Shown here in pieces: positions 1-10,319 of a stretch of DNA of 64,000 nt. The stretch comes from Pseudomonadota bacterium. GTDB lineage: Bacteria; Pseudomonadota; Alphaproteobacteria; Dongiales; Dongiaceae. Where the stretch lies: assembly GCA_016183985.1 (NCBI GenBank), contig JACPDN010000006.1, positions 1,178,001 through 1,242,000 on the forward strand, in the 5' to 3' direction. A program made the position numbers and the translations under genes. The notes under the pieces are model-generated. The model was not told the origin of the DNA. It saw only the letters and a program-made list of their open reading frames with translations, and did not search any database. Within the stretch, counting starts at the first letter, position 1. Each line of letters begins with the position of its first letter.

Positions 1-85
1 GAGGCGGCAAGCCGGATGTCTGCGCGAAGGCCGTTCCGACCGCAATGAACGCCAGGCCGGCCAGCAAAAGGAAACGGAAAGCCAC
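1..85 (-). CDS. N-terminus of a secreted/periplasmic protein, truncated by window edge
   Basis: Reverse strand from GTG at 85 reads VAFRFLLLAGLAFIAVGTAFAQTSGLPP, a typical signal peptide with AFA-Q cleavage site; starts just downstream of the 95..448 ORF. Confidence 0.5.
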   Translation of the reverse strand, partial: MAFRFLLLAGLAFIAVGTAFAQTSGLPP

Positions 86-94
86 GAGCTCGAC

Positions 95-448
95 TTACGG
101 CGCCAGTACCGCATTGTGGAACAGGAGGGCGATGAACGCCGCCAGCGTGAAGGCCGCCAATCCTAACCCGAAGACGACGATCTGGCTCAGGCGGTCGGCC
201 GGACGCAGCTGCCGGTCGAGATGCCGGCGGGCGTTCGAGCGTTTCTCCTTGCCGAGCAGGAAGACCAGATAGGCCCGTTCGCCGAAGGGCAGCGGCAGGG
301 ACATGCGGAAATCGACCGGATGCCGGCGCTGGATCGTGCCTTGCGCCACACGGCCGATCGCCTCGGTCTGCGCCGGTGTCAGGCTGTCGCGGATGTTCTG
401 CGGCAGCTTACGCAGAAAGGCTTCGCCGCGGACCTCGTCCATCAGCAT
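95..448 (-). CDS. Hypothetical protein with C-terminal transmembrane segment
   Basis: 117 aa ORF, same strand and close to the signal-peptide ORF; hydrophobic C-terminus (IVVFGLGLAAFTLAAFIALLF). Confidence 0.5.
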   Translation of the reverse strand: MLMDEVRGEAFLRKLPQNIRDSLTPAQTEAIGRVAQGTIQRRHPVDFRMSLPLPFGERAYLVFLLGKEKRSNARRHLDRQLRPADRLSQIVVFGLGLAAFTLAAFIALLFHNAVLAP

Positions 449-748
449 GGGTCATCTCCTAGCATTTACCATCGGAGACAGCGCTGGCATCCTGGACGGA
501 CACCGTCCCAGCCGTCCCCCGACTTCTCTTTTCAGGAGAATGACGCCCGATGGTTTAAATTTTCTTTACCAAAACAGGACTAGAAGCGTGAAAACGGGTC
601 CAAAGACCCACGAAACAATCGATTGGGCGGCTTTTTGCAGGGCCCGGCCGGCCTTGTGCCGGATTGGCTCTTTTGTGGCGCTTGGGCTAGAATCGCAAAT
701 AATTACAACAACTAATCACCAATCACTGTCATCGGGGATATTGCTATC

Positions 749-3700
749 ATGCGAGCGGAAAAGCTGAAAACCCAGCTGATCGACGAAGTCGTGCGCTATG
801 TCGGCGAACGAATTGAGCGCAAGCGCGCCACACTCATCGAAAACTTCATCCGCCAATTCTACGCCTATGTCCCGCAATCGGACATTGCCGGTGACAGCGC
901 CGAGGATCTCTTCAGCGCGGCACTCTCGCTTGCCAATTTCGCGCAAACGCGCGGTCCCGGCCAGGCGAAGGTCCGCGTCTTCAATCCGCGTATCGATGAG
1001 CATGGCTGGCGCTCGCCCCATACCGTGGTCGAAGTCGTCAATGACGACATGCCGTTCCTGGTCGATTCACTGACGGCCGAGCTCAATCGCCAGGATCTCG
1101 GCGTCCATCTCGTGATCCATCCGATCATGAAGATGAGCCGCGATGCCAAAGGCCAACTCACCGCCATCGGTGCCCCCGATGGTCAATCTGCGGACGGCAA
1201 ACCTGAATCCGTCATGCAGCTCCGCGTCAACCAGGTGGCGACGCAGGAACAGCTCGATGCCGTGAAGGCGCGAATTGAAATCGTCCTGCGCGACGTCCGC
1301 CTTGCCGTCACCGACTGGCAGAAGATGCGCGCCAAGCTCGCCGCCGTCATCGCCGATGCGACCAAGCGCAAGTTGCCGCTGCCCAAGGAGGAAGTGACCG
1401 AGGTCTCGGACTTCCTCAATTGGATCAATGACGACCATTTCACCTTCCTCGGTTACCGCGAATACACCTTTGCCGGCGATGGTGATGCCGTCACCTATCA
1501 CATCAAGAAGGAAGCCGGCCTCGGCGTCCTCGCCGATCCCGAGACGCGCGTCTTCGAGGGCATGCGCAATCTCGACGCCCTGCCGCCCGATGTCAGGAGC
1601 TTCCTCACCCAGCCCAAGATGATCCTGGTCACCAAGGCCAATCTACGCTCGACAGTGCACCGCAACGTGCATCTCGACACGATCGGCATCAAGATCTTCA
1701 ACGACAAGGGCGAGGTCGTTGGCGAGCATCTCTTTGCCGGCCTCTTCACCTCGGTCGCCTACAATCGCTCGCCCTGGGAAATCCCGCTGCTGCGCCACAA
1801 GGTCGAAACCGTCAGTAAGCGCGCCGGCTTCAACCCGCAGAGCCACGACGGCAAGGCGCTGGCTCATATCCTCGAAATCTATCCGCGCGACGAACTATTC
1901 CAGATCGACATTGACGAATTGCTGGAAACCTCGCTCGGCATCCTCAATCTGCAGGACCGCCAGCGCGTCGCCCTCTTCGTGCGCCGCGATCCTTATGAGC
2001 GCTTCGTCTCCTGCTTCGTCTATCTGCCGCGCGACTGGCAGACGACGGAACTGCGCCAGCGCATCCAGAACATTCTCTGCAAGGCCTTCAACGGCCGCGT
2101 CTCCAATTACTTCGTGCATCTCACGGAAAGCCCGCTGGCGCGCGTTCATCTCATCATCGCCACCAAGCCCGGCGAGATCCCACCCTATGACGTCAAGGAA
2201 CTGGAACAGCTGGTGGCCGACGCCTGCCGCTCCTGGGCCGATCATTTGAAGGAAGCGTTGATCGAGACCAAGGGCGAGGCCGAGGGGCTCAACCTGCTGC
2301 GCCTTTACGGCGACGCCTTCCCGCTGGGCTTCGAGGAATATTTCAACGCCCATGCCGCCGTCTCCGATATCGACCGCATCGAAGAGGCGCTGAAATACAA
2401 CAAGACGGCGATCAACCTCTATCGCCCGATCGAGGCGGCGGAGAACGAGCTGCATTTGAAGCTCTATAAATCCGGCGACAAGATTGCGCTCTCGACCGTG
2501 CTACCCTCGCTCGAGAATTTCGGCCTCAAGGTCATCAGCGAGAACCCGTTCGAAATCCGGCCCGCCGGCCAGGAACAGCCGATCTGGATCCACGCCTTCA
2601 CCATGGTGACGGCGGATGGGCGCGAAGTCGACATCGCCGCCATCCGCGACAAGTTCCATGAGGCTTACGCCAAGATCTGGGAAGGCCAGATGGAGGATGA
2701 CGGCTTCAACCGCCTCGTCATCACCGCGGGGCTCGGTTGGCGCGACATCACTTTGGTGCGCGCCTATTGCAAATACCTGCGCCAGGCGGCAATCGCCTTC
2801 AGCCAGGCCTATATGGAGACGACGCTCAACGCCAATCCCGGCATCACGCGCAACATCGTGCAGCTCTTCCATGTGCGCAACGATCCGGCCTTTGCCGGCA
2901 ATCGCGACGAGAAGTCGCTGCAGATCGCCGAAAAGATCGGCCAAAAACTCGATGCCGTTGTCAATCTCGACGAGGACCGCATCCTCCGCCGCTATTTGAA
3001 TGCCGTGCAGTGCACGCTGCGCACCAATTTCTACCAGCCGGCGGCGGAAGGGGGCCCGAAGGAATACGTCTCCTTCAAGCTCGACTCCCACAAGATCGAG
3101 GAATTGCCGCTGCCACGGCCGGTGGTCGAAGTCTTCGTCTACTCACCCCGCGCCGAGGCCATTCACTTGCGCGGTGGCAAGGTGGCGCGTGGCGGCATCC
3201 GCTGGTCAGACCGGCGCGAGGATTTCCGCACCGAGGTTCTGGGCTTGATGAAGGCGCAGATGGTGAAGAATGCCGTCATCGTGCCGGTGGGCTCCAAGGG
3301 CGGCTTCGTCGTGAAGCGCCCGGTCCAGGGCGACCGCGACGCCGTGATGGCCGAGGTTGTGCATTGCTATAAGACCCTGATGCGCGGCCTTCTCGACATC
3401 ACCGACAATCTCGCCGGCGGTTCGGTGAAGCCGCCGGTAAAGGTCGTTCGCCATGACGGCGACGACCCCTACCTCGTCGTCGCCGCCGATAAGGGCACGG
3501 CGACTTTCTCCGACATCGCCAACTCAGTGTCGCGCGATTACGGCTTCTGGCTGGATGACGCTTTTGCCTCAGGCGGTTCGGCCGGCTACGACCACAAGAA
3601 AATGGGCATCACGGCGCGGGGTGCCTGGGAATGCGTGAAACGCCATTTCCGCGAACTCGACCACGACATCCAGAATGTCGATTTCTCCTGTGTCGGCGTC

Positions 3701-5575
3701 GGTGACATGTCGGGCGACGTGTTCGGCAATGGGATGCTGCTGTCGCAGCACACCAAGCTCATTGCCGCCTTCAACCACATGCACATCTTCCTCGACCCCA
3801 GCCCGGACGTGAAGAAGAGCTTTGCCGAGCGCCAGCGCCTCTTCAACCTGCCGCGTTCGGCCTGGAGCGATTACGATGCCAAGCTGATTTCCCCCGGCGG
3901 CGGCATCTTCGAGCGCAAGGCGAAATCGATCAAGCTGAGCGCGGAAGTGAAGCAGCGTTTCGGCTTCACCCAGGATCAGGTGACGCCAAACGAGCTCATC
4001 CAGCTGCTCCTGAAAGCCGAGGTCGATCTGCTGTTCTTCGGCGGCATCGGCACCTATGTGAAGTCGAGCGACGAGACCCATGCCGATGTCGGCGACCGCG
4101 CCAATGATGCCGTGCGCATCAATGCCGAGGACGTCCGCGCTCGCGTCATCGGCGAAGGCGCCAATCTGGGCTGCACCCAGCGCGGCCGCATCGAGGCGGC
4201 ACTCACGGGCAAGCGCCTCAATACCGACGCCGTCGACAATTCTGCCGGCGTCGACACCTCCGATCACGAAGTCAACATCAAGATCCTCATCAACGAGGCC
4301 GTGGCGGCGGGCGATCTGACGTTGAAGCAGCGTGACAAGCTGCTGGCCGAAATGACCGACGAGGTGGGTGGGCTGGTCCTGCGCGACAATTACCTGCAAT
4401 CCCAGGCGCTTTCTGTGGCCGAGGCGCAAGGCTATACGCTCCTCGACCAGCAGGGCCGCTTCATGCGGGCGCTGGAGCGCACCGGCCAGCTCAACCGCGA
4501 GGTCGAATACCTGCCTGACGACGAGACGCTGCGCCATCGCCTGACGCAGCGCATCGGCCTCACCCGTTCCGAAAGCGCCGTCCTGCTCGCTTATTCCAAG
4601 ATGGCGCTTTATGACGAGCTGCTGCCCTCGGATCTCCCCGACGATCCGCAGCTCGCCGATGATCTCATCACCTATTTCCCCAAGAAACTGCAGGAGGGCT
4701 ATCAGCCGCTCATCGCCAAGCACCGCCTGCGGCGCGAGATCATCTCGACCGTCGTCACCAACTCCCTCGTCAATCGCATGGGGGCTACTTTCATCCATGT
4801 GACCAAGGAAAAAACCGGGCAAAGCGCTTCGGCGATCACCCGCGCCTATGCCATCACCCGCGGCGCCTTCAAGCTCCGCGACATGTGGACGTCGATCCAG
4901 GGGCTCGACAACAAGGTTTCGGCCAGCGTCCAGACCTCGATGCTGACCGAGATCAACCGTTTGGCCGAACAGGCGACCTTGTGGTTCCTCCGCAATTGCG
5001 AGCACCCGCTCGACATCGCCGCCAACATCGCGGGCACGGCGCCGGGCATCGCCGCCATTGAAGCGGCGCTGCCGAAGATCATCTCCGCGGCGGACAGCCA
5101 GGCCAACCAGAAGCGCCAGGGCGCCCTGCAATCGGCGGGTGTCCCTGAAGCACTCGCCCGGCGCATCTCGCAACTTGGATCGCTCGCCATGATCCTCGAC
5201 GTGGTGAAGATCGCGGCGCAGACCAAGATCAAGGTCGAGGATGTGGCGGCGACCTATTTCGCCATCGGCGACCAGTTCAACATCGACTGGCTGCGGAGCG
5301 GTGCCAAGGGCCTCATCGGCGACAGCCATTGGCAGCGCCTGGCGGTGTTCGCGATCATCGACGATCTCAATACCCACCAGCGCGATCTCACGGCCGCGGT
5401 CCTCGCCAACGATCTGGCCTTGACCGGCGAAAAGGCGATCGAAGGTTGGAAATCCGGCCGCAACGCTGCCTTGCCCCGTGCCGAAGCTCTGTTCGCCGAT
5501 CTGCGGCAAGTGGGCAAACTGGAACTCGCCATGCTGGCGGTGGCCAACCGCGCGCTCAGGAGCTTGTTGGATTAA
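749..5575 (+). CDS. gdhB: NAD-specific glutamate dehydrogenase, large (~180 kDa) class
   Basis: 1608 aa ORF with large bacterial NAD-GDH features (GGKVARGGIRWSDRREDFRTEVLGLMKAQMVKNAVIVPVGSKGGFVVK). Confidence 0.96.
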   Translation: MRAEKLKTQLIDEVVRYVGERIERKRATLIENFIRQFYAYVPQSDIAGDSAEDLFSAALSLANFAQTRGPGQAKVRVFNPRIDEHGWRSPHTVVEVVNDDMPFLVDSLTAELNRQDLGVHLVIHPIMKMSRDAKGQLTAIGAPDGQSADGKPESVMQLRVNQVATQEQLDAVKARIEIVLRDVRLAVTDWQKMRAKLAAVIADATKRKLPLPKEEVTEVSDFLNWINDDHFTFLGYREYTFAGDGDAVTYHIKKEAGLGVLADPETRVFEGMRNLDALPPDVRSFLTQPKMILVTKANLRSTVHRNVHLDTIGIKIFNDKGEVVGEHLFAGLFTSVAYNRSPWEIPLLRHKVETVSKRAGFNPQSHDGKALAHILEIYPRDELFQIDIDELLETSLGILNLQDRQRVALFVRRDPYERFVSCFVYLPRDWQTTELRQRIQNILCKAFNGRVSNYFVHLTESPLARVHLIIATKPGEIPPYDVKELEQLVADACRSWADHLKEALIETKGEAEGLNLLRLYGDAFPLGFEEYFNAHAAVSDIDRIEEALKYNKTAINLYRPIEAAENELHLKLYKSGDKIALSTVLPSLENFGLKVISENPFEIRPAGQEQPIWIHAFTMVTADGREVDIAAIRDKFHEAYAKIWEGQMEDDGFNRLVITAGLGWRDITLVRAYCKYLRQAAIAFSQAYMETTLNANPGITRNIVQLFHVRNDPAFAGNRDEKSLQIAEKIGQKLDAVVNLDEDRILRRYLNAVQCTLRTNFYQPAAEGGPKEYVSFKLDSHKIEELPLPRPVVEVFVYSPRAEAIHLRGGKVARGGIRWSDRREDFRTEVLGLMKAQMVKNAVIVPVGSKGGFVVKRPVQGDRDAVMAEVVHCYKTLMRGLLDITDNLAGGSVKPPVKVVRHDGDDPYLVVAADKGTATFSDIANSVSRDYGFWLDDAFASGGSAGYDHKKMGITARGAWECVKRHFRELDHDIQNVDFSCVGVGDMSGDVFGNGMLLSQHTKLIAAFNHMHIFLDPSPDVKKSFAERQRLFNLPRSAWSDYDAKLISPGGGIFERKAKSIKLSAEVKQRFGFTQDQVTPNELIQLLLKAEVDLLFFGGIGTYVKSSDETHADVGDRANDAVRINAEDVRARVIGEGANLGCTQRGRIEAALTGKRLNTDAVDNSAGVDTSDHEVNIKILINEAVAAGDLTLKQRDKLLAEMTDEVGGLVLRDNYLQSQALSVAEAQGYTLLDQQGRFMRALERTGQLNREVEYLPDDETLRHRLTQRIGLTRSESAVLLAYSKMALYDELLPSDLPDDPQLADDLITYFPKKLQEGYQPLIAKHRLRREIISTVVTNSLVNRMGATFIHVTKEKTGQSASAITRAYAITRGAFKLRDMWTSIQGLDNKVSASVQTSMLTEINRLAEQATLWFLRNCEHPLDIAANIAGTAPGIAAIEAALPKIISAADSQANQKRQGALQSAGVPEALARRISQLGSLAMILDVVKIAAQTKIKVEDVAATYFAIGDQFNIDWLRSGAKGLIGDSHWQRLAVFAIIDDLNTHQRDLTAAVLANDLALTGEKAIEGWKSGRNAALPRAEALFADLRQVGKLELAMLAVANRALRSLLD

Positions 5576-5576
5576 G

Positions 5577-5640
5577 TAACCCCCTAACCCCGACCCTCTC
5601 CCCGCAAGCGGGGCGAGGGTCGGGGTGAGGGGCTCTTTCT
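5577..5640. repeat. GC-rich palindromic intergenic repeat (family A, CCCTCTCCCCGCAAGCGGGGCGAGGG core), possible bidirectional terminator
   Basis: Direct inspection; similar cores near 15461, 38341 and 52520. Confidence 0.75.
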
Positions 5641-6270
5641 TTAAATCTTGCCGCCACCGAAAATAAGCCGCAACCCCAGCGCCGCCATCACGGCGCCGGC
5701 GGTGCGGTCGATCCAGGCCTTGAAGCTCAAGTAAACGGCACGCGGCCGCGCGGTCGAGAAGGCGAGTGCCACGGCGCTGTACCAGCCGCCCTCAATGAGA
5801 AACAGGATGAAGGGCAGGATCATGATGACGGCAAGCGAAGGCCGCGCCGGCAGCAAGGCTGCAAACACGCTCGAATAGAAGATCACCGTCTTCGGATTGC
5901 TGAGCTGCGTGCCCAGTGCCAGCAGGAAGGTGCGGAACAATCCACCGCGCATCTGCGTCATGTTACCGGCGGTGAGGGGTTCCCTCGCCCCGCGCCACAG
6001 GCGAACCCCAAGATAGACGAGATAGGCACCACCGCCGAGCTTGAAGCCCATATAGAGCCATTCGACCTGCATGAAGATCGCCTGCAGGCCGACGACCGCG
6101 AGTGTGGCGAGGAACATCCCGCCGACGCCCATGCCCAACGCCGAAGCGAGGCCATGCCCGCGCGACTGGGAGAGCGATATCCGCGCCACCAGCAGAAAAC
6201 TCGGCCCCGGGCTGATGGCACCGACCAGGATGGCGGCCATGATGGCCAGGACGGACATGAACTCGGTCAT
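5641..6270 (-). CDS. LysE/RhtB family amino-acid exporter
   Basis: 209 aa, N-terminal ISPGPSFLLVARISLSQSRGHGLASALGMGVG motif, multiple TM segments. Confidence 0.9.
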   Translation of the reverse strand: MTEFMSVLAIMAAILVGAISPGPSFLLVARISLSQSRGHGLASALGMGVGGMFLATLAVVGLQAIFMQVEWLYMGFKLGGGAYLVYLGVRLWRGAREPLTAGNMTQMRGGLFRTFLLALGTQLSNPKTVIFYSSVFAALLPARPSLAVIMILPFILFLIEGGWYSAVALAFSTARPRAVYLSFKAWIDRTAGAVMAALGLRLIFGGGKI

Positions 6271-6720
6271 GAATGAGCTCCTTTGGTTGCAGTGCCAAAC
6301 TCAAATTGTCATGACCCGCCATATTTGTCGGCTGCGGCGGGGCCATCCACGCGCGAGCCGGCGACATGAGGGGCTTGATAGCCAATGGTAAACGGGGCGA
6401 GAACAGCCCTGGAATCGAGCAGCAAGGGCGCCTCGGCACCAAATGTCAGGCGCTCGCCCGGGAAATCCGGCCGTCTGCCGGAAAATTGGCTGATCTCGGA
6501 CGACATATCGGGGTCGCTGGCTCACGCGCTCGAATAGGCTGGCAGGAAACCTGTCAGATGCCGGCCTGTCAATGGCAAGTTTCAAGGTTTTCTTTGCTTT
6601 TCCGCCTCTTGGCGGCTATCACTGGCCCCGGTCGGCCGTCCGCCGGCAGGGCCCGGGATGGGGCTCCATGCGCGGCGATTTCGAGGCGGCTTTCGGAACA
6701 GGCATTGGACGGTCGGGGAT

Positions 6721-7674
6721 ATGCAGGGGCCAGACGGCACTGGGGATGGCACTGGGGGCAGCACAGGGGTCTCCAATGGCGGGGACGATCTGAGCCAGCT
6801 CAGGCAGAAGATCGATGCGATCGACAGCCAGCTTCATGATCTGCTGATGCAGCGGACGGAGCTTGCGGTGGCCGTCGGCGCTGCCAAGGCGGCAAAGCAG
6901 CCGCTCACCGGGGAATCGCCCGCCGAGGGCGCCAAGTTTATCCGCCCCGCGCGCGAGGCAAAGATCCTGCGCCGTCTCGCCGCCCGTCATATGGGCAAGC
7001 TGCCCAAGGCCGTGGTCGTGCGCATGTGGCGCGAGATGATCTCCGCCCTCCTGCAGGTCGAAGGCCCCTTTGCCGTCGCGGTCTATGCCCCGGCCACGCA
7101 GCCGGGCTTCTGGGATGTGGCGCGCGACCATTATGGCAGCCGTGTCAAGATCCTGACCTTCAGCCGCGTCGACCGCGCGCTCTCGGCCGTCATGGACGGC
7201 TCGGCCACCGTCGCCGTGCTCCCTTTCCCGCGTGAGGACGATACCGGGCCCTGGTGGCGCCGCCTGGTCGGCTCGGCCCAGCTGCCGCACGTCATCGCGC
7301 GCCTGCCCTTCGGCGATCCCGGCAACCAGCGCAATCCGGATCTCCAGGCTCTCGTCGTCGGCCGGACGCCCACCGAACCCACGGACCGCGACCATTCGCT
7401 GCTGGTCCTCGAGACCGCCGAGCCGGTGAGCCGCTCGACCTTCCGCCAGGCCCTGGCCGGCGTCGGCCTCAGCACCAGCTTCATCCATGGCGGTCGCGAC
7501 CAGCAGGAAGCCGATCTCAACCTCGCCGAGGTTGCCGGCTATATCGATGGCAGCGACCCGCGCCTCGGCCTCGTCGCCAGCGCGCTGGGCAAGGGCGCCC
7601 GGCTGCACAGCATCGGCTCCTATGCCGAACCCCTCACCAAAGAAGAACTGGCCGACGACAAATCGGGCCATTGA
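6721..7674 (+). CDS. Chorismate mutase (AroQ-type) domain protein with C-terminal extension
   Basis: ORF track starts at 6658; ATG at 6721 preferred. Domain: LSQLRQKIDAIDSQLHDLLMQRTELAVAVGAAKAAK. Confidence 0.85.
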   Translation: MQGPDGTGDGTGGSTGVSNGGDDLSQLRQKIDAIDSQLHDLLMQRTELAVAVGAAKAAKQPLTGESPAEGAKFIRPAREAKILRRLAARHMGKLPKAVVVRMWREMISALLQVEGPFAVAVYAPATQPGFWDVARDHYGSRVKILTFSRVDRALSAVMDGSATVAVLPFPREDDTGPWWRRLVGSAQLPHVIARLPFGDPGNQRNPDLQALVVGRTPTEPTDRDHSLLVLETAEPVSRSTFRQALAGVGLSTSFIHGGRDQQEADLNLAEVAGYIDGSDPRLGLVASALGKGARLHSIGSYAEPLTKEELADDKSGH

Positions 7675-7716
7675 CACGAAAGCGGGCGCATAGCCTCGCG
7701 CCCTGGAGCTGACATC

Positions 7717-8817
7717 ATGACACTGCAAGTTCGCCCCGGAATTCTCGACATCGCCGCCTATGTACCGGGCGAGCATGATCTGCCCGGCTCCGGCCCCATC
7801 TACAAGATGTCGTCGAATGAAAGCGCGCTCGGCGCCAGCCAGCTCGCCATGGACGCCTACGCCGAAGGCGCCGCCGAGCTCCACCGCTATCCCGACGGCG
7901 CCAGTCATATGCTGCGTTCCGCCCTTGCGCGCGAAGTCGGCGGCAAGGAAGACGAGATCATCTGCGGCACGGGCTCCGACGATATCCTCGTCCTCATCAC
8001 CCGCGCCTATGCCGGCCCCGGCGACGAGGTGCTCTATTCACGCCATGGTTTCCTGATCTATCCGATTGCCGCGCAATCGGTCGGTGCCACACCCGTGACG
8101 GCACCGGAAAAGAACCTCACCACCGATGTCGACGCGCTGCTCGCGGCCGTGACACCTCAGACCAGGATCTGCTTCGTCGCCAATCCCAACAATCCGACCG
8201 GCAGCTATATCCCGGCCGCGGAAATGCGGCGCTTGCGTGAAGGCCTGCCGGCCAATGTCTTGCTCGTGATCGACGCCGCCTATGCCGAATATGTGAACGC
8301 GCCCGATTACACCGATGGCGCCGAGCTGGTGAAGGCATACGACAACGTCATCATGTCGCGCACCTTCTCCAAGATCTACGGCCTCGCTGCCGTGCGCCTG
8401 GGCTGGGCCTATGGCCATAAATCGATCATCGACGTGCTGCACCGCATCCGTGGCGTCTTCAACGTGGCGGCCCCGGCGCAGCTCGCCGGTGTCGCGGGCC
8501 TTGCCGACAAGAACCATGTGAAGCGTTCCAAGGCGCATAACGATTACTGGTTGCCCTGGTTCGTGAACGAGGTGAAGCGCATCGGCCTTCATCCCTATCC
8601 ATCCGTCGGCAATTTCCTGCTGGTGCGTTTCCCGACGGATCCGAAGCTCAACGCCGATGCCGCCGAGAAGTTCTTGAAGTCGCGCCGCGTGCTGGTCAGG
8701 AAAATGGGCGCCTATGGCCTGCCCGATTGCCTGCGCATCACCATCGCCGAAGAAGCCGCCGTGAAGGCCTGTGCGCAAGCCCTGGCCGATTTCGTGGCAG
8801 AAGCGGCAACGCAATGA
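7717..8817 (+). CDS. hisC: Histidinol-phosphate/aromatic aminotransferase
   Basis: 366 aa fold-type I PLP enzyme; NPNNPTGSYIP, SRTFSKIYGLAAVRLGW motifs. Confidence 0.93.
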   Translation: MTLQVRPGILDIAAYVPGEHDLPGSGPIYKMSSNESALGASQLAMDAYAEGAAELHRYPDGASHMLRSALAREVGGKEDEIICGTGSDDILVLITRAYAGPGDEVLYSRHGFLIYPIAAQSVGATPVTAPEKNLTTDVDALLAAVTPQTRICFVANPNNPTGSYIPAAEMRRLREGLPANVLLVIDAAYAEYVNAPDYTDGAELVKAYDNVIMSRTFSKIYGLAAVRLGWAYGHKSIIDVLHRIRGVFNVAAPAQLAGVAGLADKNHVKRSKAHNDYWLPWFVNEVKRIGLHPYPSVGNFLLVRFPTDPKLNADAAEKFLKSRRVLVRKMGAYGLPDCLRITIAEEAAVKACAQALADFVAEAATQ

Positions 8818-9695
8818 CCGATCCGCTCTTTGGCCGCATCGCCTTTATCGGCATCGGCCTCATCGGCTCGTCGCTCGCCCGTGCGGTGGCCGAACAGAAA
8901 CTTGCCGCCGAGATCGTCATCTTCGACGCCAGCGCCGATGCCCGTGCCGCCGCCGCCGAGCTGAAACTGGGCCATGTGGTCGATAGCGCCGCCGCCGCGG
9001 TTGCCGGTTCCGACCTCGTTATCCTCGCGACGCCGATTGGTGCCTATGCCGATCTTGGCCCCGTCATCGCGCCGCATCTCAAGAAGGGCGCCATCCTCAC
9101 CGATGTGGGCTCCGTGAAGCAGGCGGTCATCCGCGACCTCGGCCCCCATGTGCCGGAAGGGGTGCATTTCATTCCCGGCCACCCGATTGCGGGCACCGAG
9201 CATTCCGGCCCCCGCGCCGGCTTTGCCGAGTTATTCAAGGGCCGCTGGGCGATCATCACGCCCGTCACCGGCACCGACCCGGCCGCGACCGCCAAGCTGC
9301 AACAGCTCTGGTCCGCCGTCGGCTCGATGGTCGAGGTGATGGAGCCCGGCCATCACGACCAGGTGCTGGCCATCACCTCGCATCTGCCGCACTTGATCGC
9401 TTACACCATCGTTGATACGGCGACACAATTGGAGACCTCGACGCAATCCGAGGTGATCAAATTCTCGGCTTCGGGCTTCCGCGACTTCACACGCATTGCT
9501 GCGTCGGACCCCACCATGTGGCGCGATATCTTTTTGAACAACCGCGAGGCAGTCCTCGAAATCCTCGGCCGCTTCACCGAGGATCTCACGGCCTTGCAGC
9601 GCGCGATCCGCTGGGGCGAGGGTGACAAACTCTTCGACACCTTCACCCGCACCCGTGCCGTGCGCCGCGGCATCATCGACGCGAAACAGGCATGA
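8814..9695 (+). CDS. Prephenate/arogenate dehydrogenase
   Basis: Start overlaps hisC stop (ATGA); Rossmann GIGLIGSSLARAV, PGHPIAGTEHSGP motif. Confidence 0.93.
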   Translation: MTDPLFGRIAFIGIGLIGSSLARAVAEQKLAAEIVIFDASADARAAAAELKLGHVVDSAAAAVAGSDLVILATPIGAYADLGPVIAPHLKKGAILTDVGSVKQAVIRDLGPHVPEGVHFIPGHPIAGTEHSGPRAGFAELFKGRWAIITPVTGTDPAATAKLQQLWSAVGSMVEVMEPGHHDQVLAITSHLPHLIAYTIVDTATQLETSTQSEVIKFSASGFRDFTRIAASDPTMWRDIFLNNREAVLEILGRFTEDLTALQRAIRWGEGDKLFDTFTRTRAVRRGIIDAKQA

Positions 9696-10006
9696 CGATG
9701 ACCACACGCCGCAAGACCTGCCGCGACATGGACGAGGTGCGCGCCGAGATCGATGCGCTTGACCGCGACATTGTGGCGTTGCTCGCTGACCGGCTGCATT
9801 TCATCGGCGAGGCGGCGCGCATCAAGGCCGACCGCGACGCCGTCCGCGACGAACCGCGCATCGAAGACGTGGTTAAGAAAGTCCGCGCGGAAGCCGCCAA
9901 GGCCGGCATCGACCCCGACTTCGTCGAGCCGCTCTACCGCGACCTCATCGAGCGCTCCATCGCCCACGAATTCGCCCTATTCGACCGCTTGCGCAAGTCT
10001 TCCTGA
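9692..10006 (+). CDS. Chorismate mutase (AroQ-type), small
   Basis: 104 aa, DEVRAEIDALDRDIVALLADRLHFIGEAARIK; overlaps the dehydrogenase stop. Confidence 0.9.
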   Translation: MTMTTRRKTCRDMDEVRAEIDALDRDIVALLADRLHFIGEAARIKADRDAVRDEPRIEDVVKKVRAEAAKAGIDPDFVEPLYRDLIERSIAHEFALFDRLRKSS

Positions 10007-10028
10007 CAGCGCGTGCATTCCCCCAAGA

Positions 10029-10112
10029 AATGCCGTCATCCCCGGGCGAAGTCCCGGGGATCCAGTGGTGGCGCTTGATGGACTGGATGCCCGGGTCGAG
10101 CCCGGGCATGCC
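10029..10112. repeat. Palindromic intergenic repeat (family B, GTCATCCCCGGGCGAAGTCCCGGGGATCCA core)
   Basis: Two adjacent palindromes (CCCCGGG..CCCGGGG and GCCCGGG..CCCGGGC); related sequences at 11752 and 17819. Confidence 0.75.
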
Positions 10113-10319
10113 GGTCAGAAAGGGGCGCAGCAAAACCACACACCGCACCCTGTAAAATTCACTTGCGATCCCCCCCGATTTTCCGTAACTCCCGAAGTTC
10201 GGGGCTATTCGGTCGACAATCCCGCGCTTGCCGCGCTACCCGGGATACCTATGGGGGCAACGCCGGCTGCGCTATCTGACGCAGCAACACCGACCGTCGT
10301 TTTTTCGAACATGAGGTAG

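Noticed and set aside
3569-5509. 646 aa minus-strand ORF inside gdhB
   Set aside because: Antisense shadow of a confidently assigned gene; low-complexity composition.
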